NCBI RefSeq assembly: GCF_022397955.1
Contig: NZ_JAKEUQ010000028.1
Coordinates: forward strand, 1-54,748
DNA: 54,748 bases
Origin: Vibrio sp. Isolate32
GTDB lineage: Bacteria; Pseudomonadota; Gammaproteobacteria; Enterobacterales; Vibrionaceae
Reading direction: 5' to 3'
A model generated the notes under the pieces. That model was not told the DNA's origin. It was given only the letters and a program-made list of their open reading frames with translations, and did no database searches. The position numbers and the translations under genes are program-made. Within the stretch, counting starts at the first letter, position 1, and every line of letters begins with the position of its first letter. This document shows, piece by piece, positions 18,155-26,713 of this stretch.

Positions 18155-18475
18155 TTAGCCAGCAATCACAGGAAGTTCAGCACGATGCCATGCTTCGAAG
18201 CCACCTTCAACACTATATACCTCTTCAAAGCCTTGGTTCACTAAATATTGTGCCGCACCTTGGCTACTAATGCCGTGGTAACACATTACCAAGATAGGTT
18301 GTTCAAACTCCACCTCATCCATAAACGAGACCATAGTGTCGTTTGTTAGGTGATAAGCGGTTTTTGAGTGAGCAACCGCGAAAGATTGCGGGTCGCGGAT
18401 ATCAACAAGTCGAGCTTGGCCTTGTTCAATAAGGGCCTGAGCACCTTGCACGTCGATATGTTTAAACTGGTCCAT
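18155..18475 (-). CDS. glpE: Thiosulfate sulfurtransferase (single-domain rhodanese)
   Basis: 106-residue cytoplasmic rhodanese that moves sulfane sulfur from thiosulfate to cyanide or dithiols in vitro. The active-site loop is CYHGISSQ with Cys65, the same number as in E. coli GlpE. DIRDPQSF near residue 25 is the usual rhodanese N-terminal motif. It is first gene of a glpE-glpG pair; E. coli has glpEGR, and no glpR follows here. Its promoter must lie in the DnaA-box-rich region upstream. Confidence 0.96.
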   Translation of the reverse strand: MDQFKHIDVQGAQALIEQGQARLVDIRDPQSFAVAHSKTAYHLTNDTMVSFMDEVEFEQPILVMCYHGISSQGAAQYLVNQGFEEVYSVEGGFEAWHRAELPVIAG

Positions 18476-18555
18476 GACTTTCTCTTTTTATACTGATTTA
18501 CTTTGCTGCCATTGTAACCTATCCCAAGGCTAACAATCACATCCACTTAATAAGG

Positions 18556-18772
18556 TTATCCACCAGCGATCACTTTTACACCATTTGTGGATAAATCTGT
18601 GAATTACGTGAATAAAGTGCCTTTGGGAAAATAGATCCACAACATGTAGTGATGATCCTGATCTAACTGTGGGTTAACTAAAACATATCCCCACTAAAAA
18701 AACACGCTCAAAGCCTTACTACACCCTGCTTTTAGACAGCTGACGAATAAACTTGTCACAGAGTTATCCACA
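18556..18772. other. DnaA-box and GATC cluster between glpE and rpoH
   Basis: Two perfect DnaA boxes TTATCCACA, one minus strand (18586-18594) and one plus strand (18764-18772). Also one 8/9 box (TTATCCACC, 18556-18564) and two 7/9 boxes (18633-18641 and 18668-18676, the latter reversed). Eight GATC sites lie within 18568-18844; about one per 256 bp is expected, and the last two belong to the rpoH terminator. The density is unusual for an ordinary spacer. It may be a DnaA-titration or reactivation element, or DnaA control of glpE. It is not the oriC locus, which in Vibrio lies beside mnmG/mioC. No gene is seen in 18476-18881. Confidence 0.6.
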
Positions 18773-18822
18773 AAATCATTTTGCAAATTACGATCGCAAA
18801 AGTTGAGAATTCGATCCAAAAC

Positions 18823-18854
18823 AAAAGGCCGAGATCTCTCGATCTCGGCCTTTT
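18823..18854. terminator. rpoH terminator
   Basis: Perfect 14-bp stem AAAAGGCCGAGATC / GATCTCGGCCTTTT with TCTC loop, 28 bp past the rpoH stop on the minus strand. Confidence 0.92.
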
Positions 18855-18881
18855 CAAAATTCAGCTTTTATTTAGATACTG

Positions 18882-19739
18882 TTAGAAATCGCCAACGGCT
18901 TGTTTCAATTTCTTCATCGCATTCTTTTCTAACTGGCGAACACGTTCTGCAGAGATACTGTAAGTATCCGCTAAGTCTTGCAGTGTCGCTTTATTGTCAT
19001 CTAACCAACGTGAGCGAACAATGTGTTGACTACGCTCATCTAGGCTTGCTAGTGCTAGGCCTAAACGATTATTGGTGTGAGACTCCCAGTTAGATGCTTC
19101 AACCGTTTCAGCAACGTCTGACGCTTTATCTTCTAGGTAGTAAACCGGAGCTGTGTAAGCAGAGCCGCCGTCATCGTCATCCATTGGTGCTTCAAACGTT
19201 GCGTCTTGCGCTGCCAAGCGAGATTCCATCTCACGAACTTCAGAAGGCTCAACGCCCAGTTCTCGAGCGACTGTCTCAACTTCACCGTTGTTAAACCAAC
19301 CTAAACGCTTTTTAGATTTACGAAGGTTAAAGAACAGTTTGCGCTGTGCCTTAGTGGTCGCAATCTTAACGATACGCCAGTTACGCAGAACGTACTCATG
19401 AATCTCAGCTTTGATCCAGTGAACCGCGAAAGAAACCAATCGAACGCCAACCTCTGGGTTGAAGCGCTTAACGGCTTTCATTAGACCGATGTTACCTTCT
19501 TGAACGAGATCAGCCATAGGCAGCCCATAGCCAGAGTAACCTCTTGCAACGTGCACCACGAATCGTAGGTGTGAAAGGATCAAGCCTTTCGCAGCGTCGA
19601 TCTCACCTTTGTAATGTAATCGATCTGCAAGTCGACGTTCCTCTTCAGGCGTCAGCATTGGGTAGCTGTTCGCTGAGCGGATATAGCTGTCTAAACTATC
19701 TTGTGTGACTAAAGCCATTTGATACGCTTGGTTTGCCAT
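18882..19739 (-). CDS. rpoH: Heat-shock sigma factor sigma-32
   Basis: Directs RNA polymerase to heat-shock promoters. 285 residues from this start. Region 2 contains LILSHLRFVVHVARGYSGYGLPMADLVQEGNIGLMKAV and SFAVHWIKAEIHEYVL; the RpoH box QRKLFFNLR follows; region 4 ends in SAERVRQLEKNAMKKLK. The frame is open to 19793, but ATG 19739 is chosen because AGGA lies six bases upstream and the N-terminus then matches the family. It follows ftsX with a 177-bp gap that probably holds its own promoters. Confidence 0.97.
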   Translation of the reverse strand: MANQAYQMALVTQDSLDSYIRSANSYPMLTPEEERRLADRLHYKGEIDAAKGLILSHLRFVVHVARGYSGYGLPMADLVQEGNIGLMKAVKRFNPEVGVRLVSFAVHWIKAEIHEYVLRNWRIVKIATTKAQRKLFFNLRKSKKRLGWFNNGEVETVARELGVEPSEVREMESRLAAQDATFEAPMDDDDGGSAYTAPVYYLEDKASDVAETVEASNWESHTNNRLGLALASLDERSQHIVRSRWLDDNKATLQDLADTYSISAERVRQLEKNAMKKLKQAVGDF

Positions 19740-19916
19740 TCGGTTCCTCATCAATCTCTGATCTGGAGTAGTACATCTATTAAAACCCGACAATCTTGAA
19801 CCTAAAATGAACAGGTTTCAAGAAGGGGGGAGTAATTATGCATAATCAATTCGTCTATACAAGGCAAAAACTGGTTAAGAAGTGCCTATTTTTCGTCTAA
19901 ATATGACTCTATTCAC

Positions 19917-20885
19917 CTAAACTGGTTCAATTTCTTTTAGGTGACGCTGTGCAGAAAGCTTCGCAGCCACACTACCCAGCAGGGTTCCAACGATCAAAAG
20001 CAGTAAAGATTCATCCCAGCTTAGGCCAATTAAACGGAAGTGGCTGTCGTAAAGCTGAGCCAAGTCATCCACCGCACTGTTCAGTAATACGGTAATTAAT
20101 GCCGTCATTACCCACGCGCTAACCGAACCTAATACACCGAACCACATACCAGAATATAGATATGGTCGAAGAATGTAGCTATCGGTAGCACCAATCAGCT
20201 TCATGGTTTGAATCTCTTCTTTATGCGCCAACACATTAAATCGTAACGTGTTGCCGATAATCAAAAACACAGCGCCTAGCATCAATACCGTTAAGGTAAT
20301 CACGATGACGGCGGCTAGCGCTTTAATCGCGTCTAATCTTGCTAACCAATCTTCGTCCAAACGAACATCAGTCACTAATTCTTGTTTTTTAACTTGGCCT
20401 GCCAGCTCTTTGATTTGAGCATCACTTTGTACGCTTGGTGTTATCACCAACACACCTGGCAGTGAATAGTCGTCGAGAATCGTTAGGGCATCATCAAAAC
20501 CAGAATACTGGCTGAGGTCGGCAAGCCCTTGCTGCGGAGAGATGTACTCCACCAGGTCGACTTGATCCCAACTTTCGATTTCATCCTTAAGCACCATTAC
20601 TCGTGGCTCAGGAATACCATCCTCTACATAAGCACTTATTTGTGACGGGCTAGTGACATCTTGCGCCACTTCACCCACATTTTTACCCAATAGGTACAAA
20701 CAAGCTGGCATCGCCAACGCCATAGAGATCACTGCAAGGGTCAGTAAGTTACCTAACGGGCGCTGCCACATTTGCGAGAACGATGACTTGGCTTGTTTCC
20801 AGTGAACAACAAAGAAGCCGTCGCTTGAAACGCGGTTTGCTACTCGATTAGATTGAGGTTTCTTGATGCGCTTATTCGCGGCCAT
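19917..20885 (-). CDS. ftsX: Cell-division ABC transporter membrane subunit
   Basis: Partner of FtsE at the septum; FtsEX relays ATP hydrolysis to periplasmic murein hydrolase activators (EnvC/NlpD in E. coli). About 322 residues with an N-terminal cytoplasmic tail, four membrane helices and a periplasmic loop between the first two. The FtsX domain block LRFNVLAHKEEIQTMKLIGAT is clear. ATG 20885 lies inside the ftsE 3' end, a 14-base overlap giving translational coupling; an upstream in-frame start at 20900 is less likely. Confidence 0.96.
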   Translation of the reverse strand: MAANKRIKKPQSNRVANRVSSDGFFVVHWKQAKSSFSQMWQRPLGNLLTLAVISMALAMPACLYLLGKNVGEVAQDVTSPSQISAYVEDGIPEPRVMVLKDEIESWDQVDLVEYISPQQGLADLSQYSGFDDALTILDDYSLPGVLVITPSVQSDAQIKELAGQVKKQELVTDVRLDEDWLARLDAIKALAAVIVITLTVLMLGAVFLIIGNTLRFNVLAHKEEIQTMKLIGATDSYILRPYLYSGMWFGVLGSVSAWVMTALITVLLNSAVDDLAQLYDSHFRLIGLSWDESLLLLIVGTLLGSVAAKLSAQRHLKEIEPV

Positions 20886-21549
20886 AGTCTTCAACCTCAC
20901 TCAAAAATCCTTGGTTTAATTCAAGATGGCGGTACTGAGGGCGAGTGTTCACTAATCCGATATCGTGTGTCGCTAGGATGATCGTCACACCTGCGCGGTT
21001 GAACTCTTCAAACAATCGCAACACACGGTTAGATAATTCAGGGTCTAGGTTACCGGTGGGCTCATCTGCTAAAAGCAGAGTTGGACGGTTAACTACGGCG
21101 CGAGCAATACCTACACGTTGTTGTTCACCACCTGAAAGTTGGCTTGGCAAACAACGGGCCTTGTCTAGTAAACCGGTTTTGTCCAACGCAGCACTGACTC
21201 GGCGTTTTATTTCGTTTTCAGAAATAGATTCAATACGCATAGGCAGAGCAACGTTATCGAAGATAGAGCGATCCATCAGCAAGCGATGGTCTTGAAAGAC
21301 AATCCCAATATTACGACGTAAAAACGGGATGTCCTTTGCTGGGATACGTGTGATGTCGTGATCGTTGAACCAGACACGTCCATCAGTTGGACGCTCTATC
21401 GCACAGATCAACTTCAGCAAGGTACTTTTACCAGCTCCAGAGTGCCCACCCAAAAAAGCCATCTCTCCACGTTTCAGGTGAAAGTCCACTTTTTGGAGCG
21501 CTTGTCTTCCACCTCGGTAGGCTTTACTCACTTGCTGAAATTTGATCAC
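20872..21549 (-). CDS. ftsE: Cell-division ABC transporter ATPase
   Basis: 225-residue ABC ATPase. Walker A is GGHSGAGKST (about 34-43), signature LSGGEQQRVGIARA, Walker B LLLADEPTGNLD, and a switch histidine in ATHD. Works with FtsX in septal peptidoglycan hydrolysis. The start is GTG 21549 with AGAGGA about nine bases upstream. Middle gene of ftsY-ftsE-ftsX. Confidence 0.97.
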   Translation of the reverse strand: MIKFQQVSKAYRGGRQALQKVDFHLKRGEMAFLGGHSGAGKSTLLKLICAIERPTDGRVWFNDHDITRIPAKDIPFLRRNIGIVFQDHRLLMDRSIFDNVALPMRIESISENEIKRRVSAALDKTGLLDKARCLPSQLSGGEQQRVGIARAVVNRPTLLLADEPTGNLDPELSNRVLRLFEEFNRAGVTIILATHDIGLVNTRPQYRHLELNQGFLSEVEDYGRE

Positions 21550-21627
21550 CGAAAATTCCTCTTACGATCACTAATATCAAATTTAAAAACGGTAGCAGAT
21601 TAAGGATAAACCACTTTGCTACTCGCG

Positions 21628-22857
21628 TTACTCTTCGCGGCTAAATAGAGCTTCAATGAAGTCTTTAGACTCAAATGGACGCAGGTCATCAATACCTTCA
21701 CCCACACCAATGTAACGGATTGGAATCTGGAACTGGTCAGCAATTGAGAAAATTACGCCACCTTTCGCCGTACCATCAAGTTTAGTTAGTGTAATACCCG
21801 TTACCGGTGCAACTTCGCTGAATAGTTTCGCTTGGCTGATAGCATTCTGCCCCGTACCTGCATCGAGCGTTAGCATGATTTCGTGTGGTGCAGAGTCATC
21901 AATCTTCTTCATTACACGAACAATCTTACGCAGCTCTTCCATCAAGTTGCTCTTGTTCTGCAAACGACCCGCTGTATCGGCAATCACCACATCAACACCA
22001 CGTGCTTTCGCTGCTTCAATCGCATCGTAGATAACAGACGCACTGTCCGCTCCTGTGTGCTGAGCGATAACAGGCACATCATTACGCTGCCCCCAAACCT
22101 GAAGCTGTTCAACGGCAGCAGCACGGAAGGTATCACCCGCCGCTAGCATCACTTTCTTGCCTTCATTTTGGAATTGTTTCGCCAGTTTACCGATAGTAGT
22201 CGTCTTACCCACACCGTTCACACCAACCATTAAGATAACGTAAGGCGTTTTGGTGGTATCAACCACTAATGGCTGTTCCACTTGGCTTAGGATATCCGCC
22301 ATCTCTTCTTTGAGCAGACCATAAAGTGCTTCGCCGTCTTTTAGGTCATTGCGAGATGCTTTTTCTGTCAGGTTTTCAATGATCTTAACGGTGGTATTCA
22401 TACCCACGTCAGCAATCAGAAGTTGCTCTTCTAGCTCTTCAAACAGATCTTCATCGATTTGCTTGCCTTTGAACAAACCAAAGAAACCCGCACCGATGTT
22501 TGATTTAGTGCGGCTTAGGCTGCGCTTAAGGCGAGCAAAGAAGCTTTCTGTTGGCTTTTCTTGTACTTCTTCAACCTTAGCTTGCGGAGCTGCCACTTCT
22601 TCCTGCTCTGCTTCTGCTGCGACAGGTTGCTGTTCTTGTTGAGTCTCTTCAAGCACTTGCTCAGGTTCAACTGACTTGGGTTCAGTTGGCTTTGCTTCTT
22701 CAGTTTCAGGCGCGACCTGTTCAGCCTCAACTTGTGATTCAACTTCAGTTTGATCTTCAACGTTTTCTACGTTCGCTTCATTCTGAGTTTTTGGGCTTTG
22801 TTCTTCTTCACCAAAACCAAGCCACGATAATAATCCGCGCTTCTTTTTTTCCGTCAT
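21628..22857 (-). CDS. ftsY: Signal recognition particle receptor
   Basis: GTPase that docks SRP-ribosome complexes at the membrane. The 409-residue protein has a long acidic, Glu/Gln-rich A domain (about 18-105), the membrane-binding helix around FFARLKRSLSRT, and the NG domain. The P-loop is GVNGVGKT (212-219), with DTAGRLQNKSNLMEEL and TKLDGTAKGG further on. First of the ftsYEX operon and divergent from rsmD. The repetitive Glu codons of the A domain cause several false frames on both strands. Confidence 0.97.
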   Translation of the reverse strand: MTEKKKRGLLSWLGFGEEEQSPKTQNEANVENVEDQTEVESQVEAEQVAPETEEAKPTEPKSVEPEQVLEETQQEQQPVAAEAEQEEVAAPQAKVEEVQEKPTESFFARLKRSLSRTKSNIGAGFFGLFKGKQIDEDLFEELEEQLLIADVGMNTTVKIIENLTEKASRNDLKDGEALYGLLKEEMADILSQVEQPLVVDTTKTPYVILMVGVNGVGKTTTIGKLAKQFQNEGKKVMLAAGDTFRAAAVEQLQVWGQRNDVPVIAQHTGADSASVIYDAIEAAKARGVDVVIADTAGRLQNKSNLMEELRKIVRVMKKIDDSAPHEIMLTLDAGTGQNAISQAKLFSEVAPVTGITLTKLDGTAKGGVIFSIADQFQIPIRYIGVGEGIDDLRPFESKDFIEALFSREE

Positions 22858-23087
22858 CAGAGGAGTTTCCTAGATCTACTAATTAGCTGTATTGACTTAA
22901 TACACGTCGACTCTTTGCTATTGTTATACAATACAAGCTTGTACAAACGAATAGTAAAGAAAAATGACAAAGCAGTGATAAGTTTGCTTTTAGCTTGATA
23001 CACTTTGTCATTGCAAATTTATTTAATACACGAACCCACTTAAATTGGGCTCGGTATAGTATCACTTTATTAGCGGTCAAAAAATCT

Positions 23088-23690
23088 ATGGTAAGACGTC
23101 GCCAGCAAAACACATCACAAAAAAAGCCATCCGGAGGCTTTGTTCGAATTATTAGTGGCTCATGGAGAGGTAGAAAACTGCCCGTTCATGATTTAGAAGG
23201 ATTACGCCCAACCATTGACCGAGTAAAAGAGACACTCTTTAACTGGGTGGCTCAAGATATCCCACATTCAACTTGCTTGGATGTATTTGCCGGTTCTGGC
23301 GGTCTAGGTTTTGAAGCAGCTTCTCGCCAAGCCAAAATGGTGACACTGCTCGAAATGAATCAAAAGGCGGCTAAACAGCTTTCTGATAACGCGAAAGAGC
23401 TCAAAGCAGACAACATTAATGTGGTAAATACTGACGCTATCTCTTTCCTTAAGAAACCGGGCACTCCTTACGATATGGTTTTCCTTGATCCACCATTTCG
23501 TAAAGGCTTACTGGCAGAAACAGTACAACTGCTTGAGAGTAACGGTTGGCTTGCAGACAATGCCATCATTTACGTCGAGACAGAGAAAGAACTGAAACTC
23601 GAAGCTATGCCAGAGAACTGGGAATTGCATCGCGACAAGACCACCGGACAGTCAAGCTACCGGCTGTTCAATCGAATCACTGAAGAATAG
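23088..23690 (+). CDS. rsmD: 16S rRNA (guanine-966-N2)-methyltransferase
   Basis: Methylates G966 of 16S rRNA in the assembled small subunit. About 200 residues. The SAM fold shows FAGSGGLGFEAASR, the acidic LLEMN strand and the catalytic motif DPPF in VFLDPPFRKG. The N-terminal IISGSWRGRKLP and LRPTIDRVKETLFNW are diagnostic. The frame is open to 22995 but homology begins after ATG 23088. It is divergent from ftsY and followed 10 bp later by yhhL. Confidence 0.96.
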   Translation: MVRRRQQNTSQKKPSGGFVRIISGSWRGRKLPVHDLEGLRPTIDRVKETLFNWVAQDIPHSTCLDVFAGSGGLGFEAASRQAKMVTLLEMNQKAAKQLSDNAKELKADNINVVNTDAISFLKKPGTPYDMVFLDPPFRKGLLAETVQLLESNGWLADNAIIYVETEKELKLEAMPENWELHRDKTTGQSSYRLFNRITEE

Positions 23691-23700
23691 GAGTTATTGA

Positions 23701-23967
23701 ATGAAGTTCTTGCTTCCACTAGCAAAAGCAGCCATCGCCTTTGTTTGGTTTATCTTAATCGTAAATATTTTCTACCCGTTCCCGGGTAATGCTGCGATTG
23801 CGCTTTATATCATGACAGCATTCTTGTTCTTCATGCACGGCCTGCAGATGCTGATTTTCATCGGTGCATTCGGTGATAAGATCGAGATGTCACGTTGGGA
23901 GAAGTGGTCAATATTGATTTTCGGTGTCTTCGCCTTACTCGATATCCGACGCAAACACATGATGTAA
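23701..23967 (+). CDS. yhhL: DUF1145 inner-membrane protein (YhhL-like)
   Basis: 88 residues with three hydrophobic segments and a basic C-terminus; function unknown. It starts 10 bp after rsmD with AGGAG at ideal spacing. The rsmD-yhhL pairing is conserved in enterics, which is the main support for the name. Confidence 0.85.
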   Translation: MKFLLPLAKAAIAFVWFILIVNIFYPFPGNAAIALYIMTAFLFFMHGLQMLIFIGAFGDKIEMSRWEKWSILIFGVFALLDIRRKHMM

Positions 23968-24032
23968 TCAAGCTTAAGCTCAGATATAAAACGCTTAGCT
24001 ACAGAAAACATCATGACAGAAACAGTAGAAAC

Positions 24033-24064
24033 AAAAACGCCGCTTATTTGAGCGGCGTTTTTTT
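24033..24064. terminator. Bidirectional terminator yhhL / marC family
   Basis: AAAAACGCCGCT / AGCGGCGTTTTTT with a 6-base loop between convergent genes. Confidence 0.92.
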
Positions 24065-24083
24065 ATTTACTGTGGTAACGACA

Positions 24084-24668
24084 TTAAGCCATGTAGCCTT
24101 TCACACCATCTAAGAACATTTGCGTCGACAGCATAACCAGCAACAAGCCCATCAAGCGTTCGATGGCTTTAAGGCCCCTCTCACCCAGCACTCGCAGGAA
24201 GAAACCATTAAACATCAGAATAAAGAAAGTAGCCCCCCAAGCCAGCATCACCGCGCCTGAAAGCTCTAACATATTGTCAGGGTGCTGAGTCGACAACAGA
24301 ATCAATGCCGCAATAACTGAAGGGCCAGCAATCATTGGGATCGCCATCGGCACAATAAACGGTTCTTCACCCGCCGCAAGGCCGGTAATACTGCCCGCAC
24401 TTGGGAAGATCATCTTAATCGCAATGATGAACAGAATAATACCGCCAGAGATACTCAAGGTTTCAGGCTGCACGTGCAGGAAGTTCATGATGCTTTGACC
24501 AGCAAACAAGAACAACAGCAAGATAACCAGTGCAAACATCAGCTCACGAATCAGAACAATACGGCGGCGCTTCGGATCAATATGCTTAAGGATAGAGAGC
24601 ACGATTGGCAGATTGCCAAGCGGGTCCATGATAAGAAACAGCATGGTAGCTGCAGATAAGATTTCCAT
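24084..24668 (-). CDS. yhgN: MarC family membrane protein (YhgN-like)
   Basis: 194 residues, six predicted helices, UPF0056/MarC family. It begins with the family motif FLIMDPLGNLPIVLSIL. The central GEEPFIVPMAIPMIAGPSVIAALILLS is typical of the YhgN branch. MarC proteins are not established multidrug exporters despite the name; the substrate is unknown. Single-gene unit. Confidence 0.88.
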   Translation of the reverse strand: MEILSAATMLFLIMDPLGNLPIVLSILKHIDPKRRRIVLIRELMFALVILLLFLFAGQSIMNFLHVQPETLSISGGIILFIIAIKMIFPSAGSITGLAAGEEPFIVPMAIPMIAGPSVIAALILLSTQHPDNMLELSGAVMLAWGATFFILMFNGFFLRVLGERGLKAIERLMGLLLVMLSTQMFLDGVKGYMA

Positions 24669-24839
24669 AAGTTTGTCTCGAAAAGCGAAGGTGCGCGGAG
24701 TATAGCAGCCTCAACATTGATTTTCGAACGCAGTCATCAGCAGACTAACTTATGTCATTGCAGCACGTAAACGAGAACAAACAGGAAAGAATAGAAAGAG
24801 CGAATACCACAAATACATCCACTCTCAAATCACTCAAGA

Positions 24840-25076
24840 TTAGTGATTACACACACGCTCACGATTAGTGCAAAGCTTGTCATCAATAACTACGACCTTT
24901 TCCATCTTCAAGAAAAACTTCAGCAATCCATCTAAATCCAGGCCGTTCAGCTTACAGGTATGAAAGCGCGCTTCTGCGCCATAAGTTTGAGCAAGCTCCT
25001 GCGTCAACTCTTCGCGAGTCAGTGGCTTTTCACTCAGTAGGTTTAAAACGTTGTGTGCATGAATTTCGGTAGTCAT
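24840..25076 (-). CDS. YecH-family putative metal-binding protein (DUF2492)
   Basis: 78 residues. The family pattern is HAHNVLNLL at the N-terminus, FHTC in the middle and a C-terminal CTNRERVCNH. The three cysteines and several histidines suggest metal binding. Function is unknown; this is a stand-alone gene. Confidence 0.85.
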   Translation of the reverse strand: MTTEIHAHNVLNLLSEKPLTREELTQELAQTYGAEARFHTCKLNGLDLDGLLKFFLKMEKVVVIDDKLCTNRERVCNH

Positions 25077-25166
25077 AACTCTATCTCATGTTTAATGAAG
25101 TAGATGTAGAGTACCTACTTTCATCTGAGCTGCCTTGATGTAGCTCAGAGTTAAGCTAGCTCTACC

Positions 25167-25787
25167 CTAAATGGTAAGGGAAGCAACAATGAGAGCGTGA
25201 GCCAGAAAGTAACTGCCCGTCACCCAAAAGTAGGCACCCTTAATTGGGCTACGATAGAAATTTAGCGCGTATGCTAATGCCGAAAGCAGCAACACGGCAC
25301 AACCAGCAAAGCCCACCGCATGCGACAGTTGAGGATCAAGCAACCAGAGTTCACCAGAAGCCCATGCAAGCTGAATAAGCACAATACCCATGATAACCAC
25401 AGGAAAGACGAGTTTGTCTAAGCGAGGCAGTAATAAGAAGAAAGCAACGACACAAGCCGCCAACAGCAGCGCGAACAACCACCAGACCATTTCTCCTGAT
25501 AGCTGTAACCAAAATGCTTTGCTGTAACAGAGCTGAGCCAACAAGAAGCAAACAAAATGCAGAGAACGTTTTTGAGTAACAGTATGCAAGACATCTGCGA
25601 TCGCAGAAACCGCCAACCCAGCAACGACCCAATAGGTAAAATCAGCAACGACAGATTGAGTTAAAGCAATGGTCGCTAATAATACAAAGGTAAAAACCTT
25701 ATACGATAAGGCCTGACCGATATGTCCATGTTTCGTTCCTGCTATTGCTCCGATACCAGACAAGGAAACCGCCAACCAACTCCACAT
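25167..25787 (-). CDS. yhhN: Lysoplasmalogenase-like YhhN/TMEM86 membrane protein
   Basis: 206 residues with about eight hydrophobic segments. It belongs to the YhhN family, whose vertebrate members cleave the vinyl-ether bond of lysoplasmalogens. Typical pieces are SAIADVLHT, FLLAQLCYSKAF and the C-terminal VTGSYFLAHALIVAS with a conserved Ser/His. Vibrios are not known for plasmalogens, so the bacterial substrate is open. In E. coli yhhL, yhhM and yhhN lie together; here all three are present within 4 kb but dispersed. Confidence 0.87.
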   Translation of the reverse strand: MWSWLAVSLSGIGAIAGTKHGHIGQALSYKVFTFVLLATIALTQSVVADFTYWVVAGLAVSAIADVLHTVTQKRSLHFVCFLLAQLCYSKAFWLQLSGEMVWWLFALLLAACVVAFFLLLPRLDKLVFPVVIMGIVLIQLAWASGELWLLDPQLSHAVGFAGCAVLLLSALAYALNFYRSPIKGAYFWVTGSYFLAHALIVASLTI

Positions 25788-26505
25788 ACCATTTGCCCTA
25801 TTGCTTTAAATCGTCGCCAGTCTAGGCACACGAGTGTTGATGTAAAGCCTCAGCGCCTCAAAGTTGGATCTTGATTACGCTTCCACTAAAAAGAGTCTCT
25901 TTAGATTGAAGTCGTAACAATTACTACCGTGACAATGGCCATTCGTTTAAAACTAACGCGAATCATCATAAAACCCATTCAAACTGGCATTAGAGTCACC
26001 ATACTTGAATTTTGGTCAATTCTAACCTATCAAACCCACCAAAACCGACCATATTCCGCCAAAAACCACACTTGAAAAATTAAAATAAGAACATTTAAAG
26101 CAAACAATAACAATAACTTAAAGAGATAAACTCAAGTTTAATAGGAAAATAAAAACACCAACCAACCCTAGACTTGTAAAGTAGCCAGTTTTCTTTTTTA
26201 AAGCCCAGTTTTGTCAGGTTATTTCAAGCCCCCGGTAAAAACCGCCACAAAAGCCAAGCCGAAAATTTAAAAAACCAACCAAAACAAACCTCACCACCAC
26301 CAACCCCCATTAATACAGTTTAACAACCTTTAACAATATAAATCACACATAACAACCATTATAAAACAGCAACTTAAAACAAATAAGAACAAACATAAAT
26401 CACAACGAACAAAATAAGAACACACCAAAACACACAGTTAAACAGAGCCAAACAAGCCAAAAACTAATAGTTTTCCACTACTTTTGGAGCTTTCGAAAGT
26501 AATTC
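25788..26505. other. Long gene-free spacer, strongly G-poor and A/C-rich on the plus strand
   Basis: No credible reading frame. By hand count, bases 26221-26460 hold 124 A, 68 C, 16 G and 32 T (80 percent A+C), and 26281-26400 hold only 3 G in 120. A plus-strand transcript would be unstructured, C-rich and G-poor, like Rho utilization sites. The minus strand has closely spaced G tracts opposite 26289-26308. The yhhN promoter should lie at the left edge and the small-protein promoter at the right edge. Confidence 0.7.
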
Positions 26506-26534
26506 TTGATCTAAACCTATAAGTGGGCTATTCT
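26506..26534 (+). promoter_or_regulatory. Promoter of the small protein gene
   Basis: -35 TTGATC (26506-26511), 17-bp spacer, -10 TATTCT (26529-26534). It lies 41 bp upstream of the start codon; a second A/T-rich hexamer TAAAAT follows at 26536. Confidence 0.55.
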
Positions 26535-26575
26535 TTAAAATATAGCGAGAGACAACCAAATTTAGGAGTAGTGTT

Positions 26576-26656
26576 ATGATTTCATCTTCGCAAAGACAAG
26601 GACTTGTAATGATCGCGGTAGTTGTAGGTCTAATGACACTACCGATGATGTACTAA
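26576..26656 (+). CDS. Small membrane protein, 26 residues
   Basis: Reading frame ATG 26576 to TAA 26654-26656. The Shine-Dalgarno AGGAG lies seven bases upstream of the ATG, better than for many genes here. The peptide has a polar start (MISSSQRQ) followed by one hydrophobic stretch (GLVMIAVVVGLMTLPMMY) long enough to cross the membrane, much like known bacterial single-helix small proteins. A promoter upstream and a strong terminator 13 bp downstream make a complete, monocistronic unit. No homologue is recognised from memory. A regulatory RNA is the alternative reading of the same transcript. Confidence 0.65.
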   Translation: MISSSQRQGLVMIAVVVGLMTLPMMY

Positions 26657-26669
26657 GCAAGTTACAGAT

Positions 26670-26702
26670 AAAAAAAGGGACGCCATGAGCGTCCCTTTTT
26701 TT
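26670..26702. terminator. Bidirectional terminator small protein / HEPN-like gene
   Basis: GGGACGC / GCGTCCC stem with a 5-base loop, flanked by seven As and seven Ts. Confidence 0.93.
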
Positions 26703-26713
26703 GTTCAATTTTT

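Noticed and set aside
18556..18844. Chromosomal replication origin oriC
   Set aside because: DnaA boxes and GATC sites are present, but the Vibrio oriC1 lies next to mnmG/mioC, there is no clear A/T-rich 13-mer array, and the neighbours are glpE and rpoH.
22349..22886. Several long frames antisense to or shifted within ftsY
   Set aside because: They come from the repetitive Glu/Gln codons of the FtsY acidic domain; products are low-complexity Ser/Cys or Lys/Leu runs.
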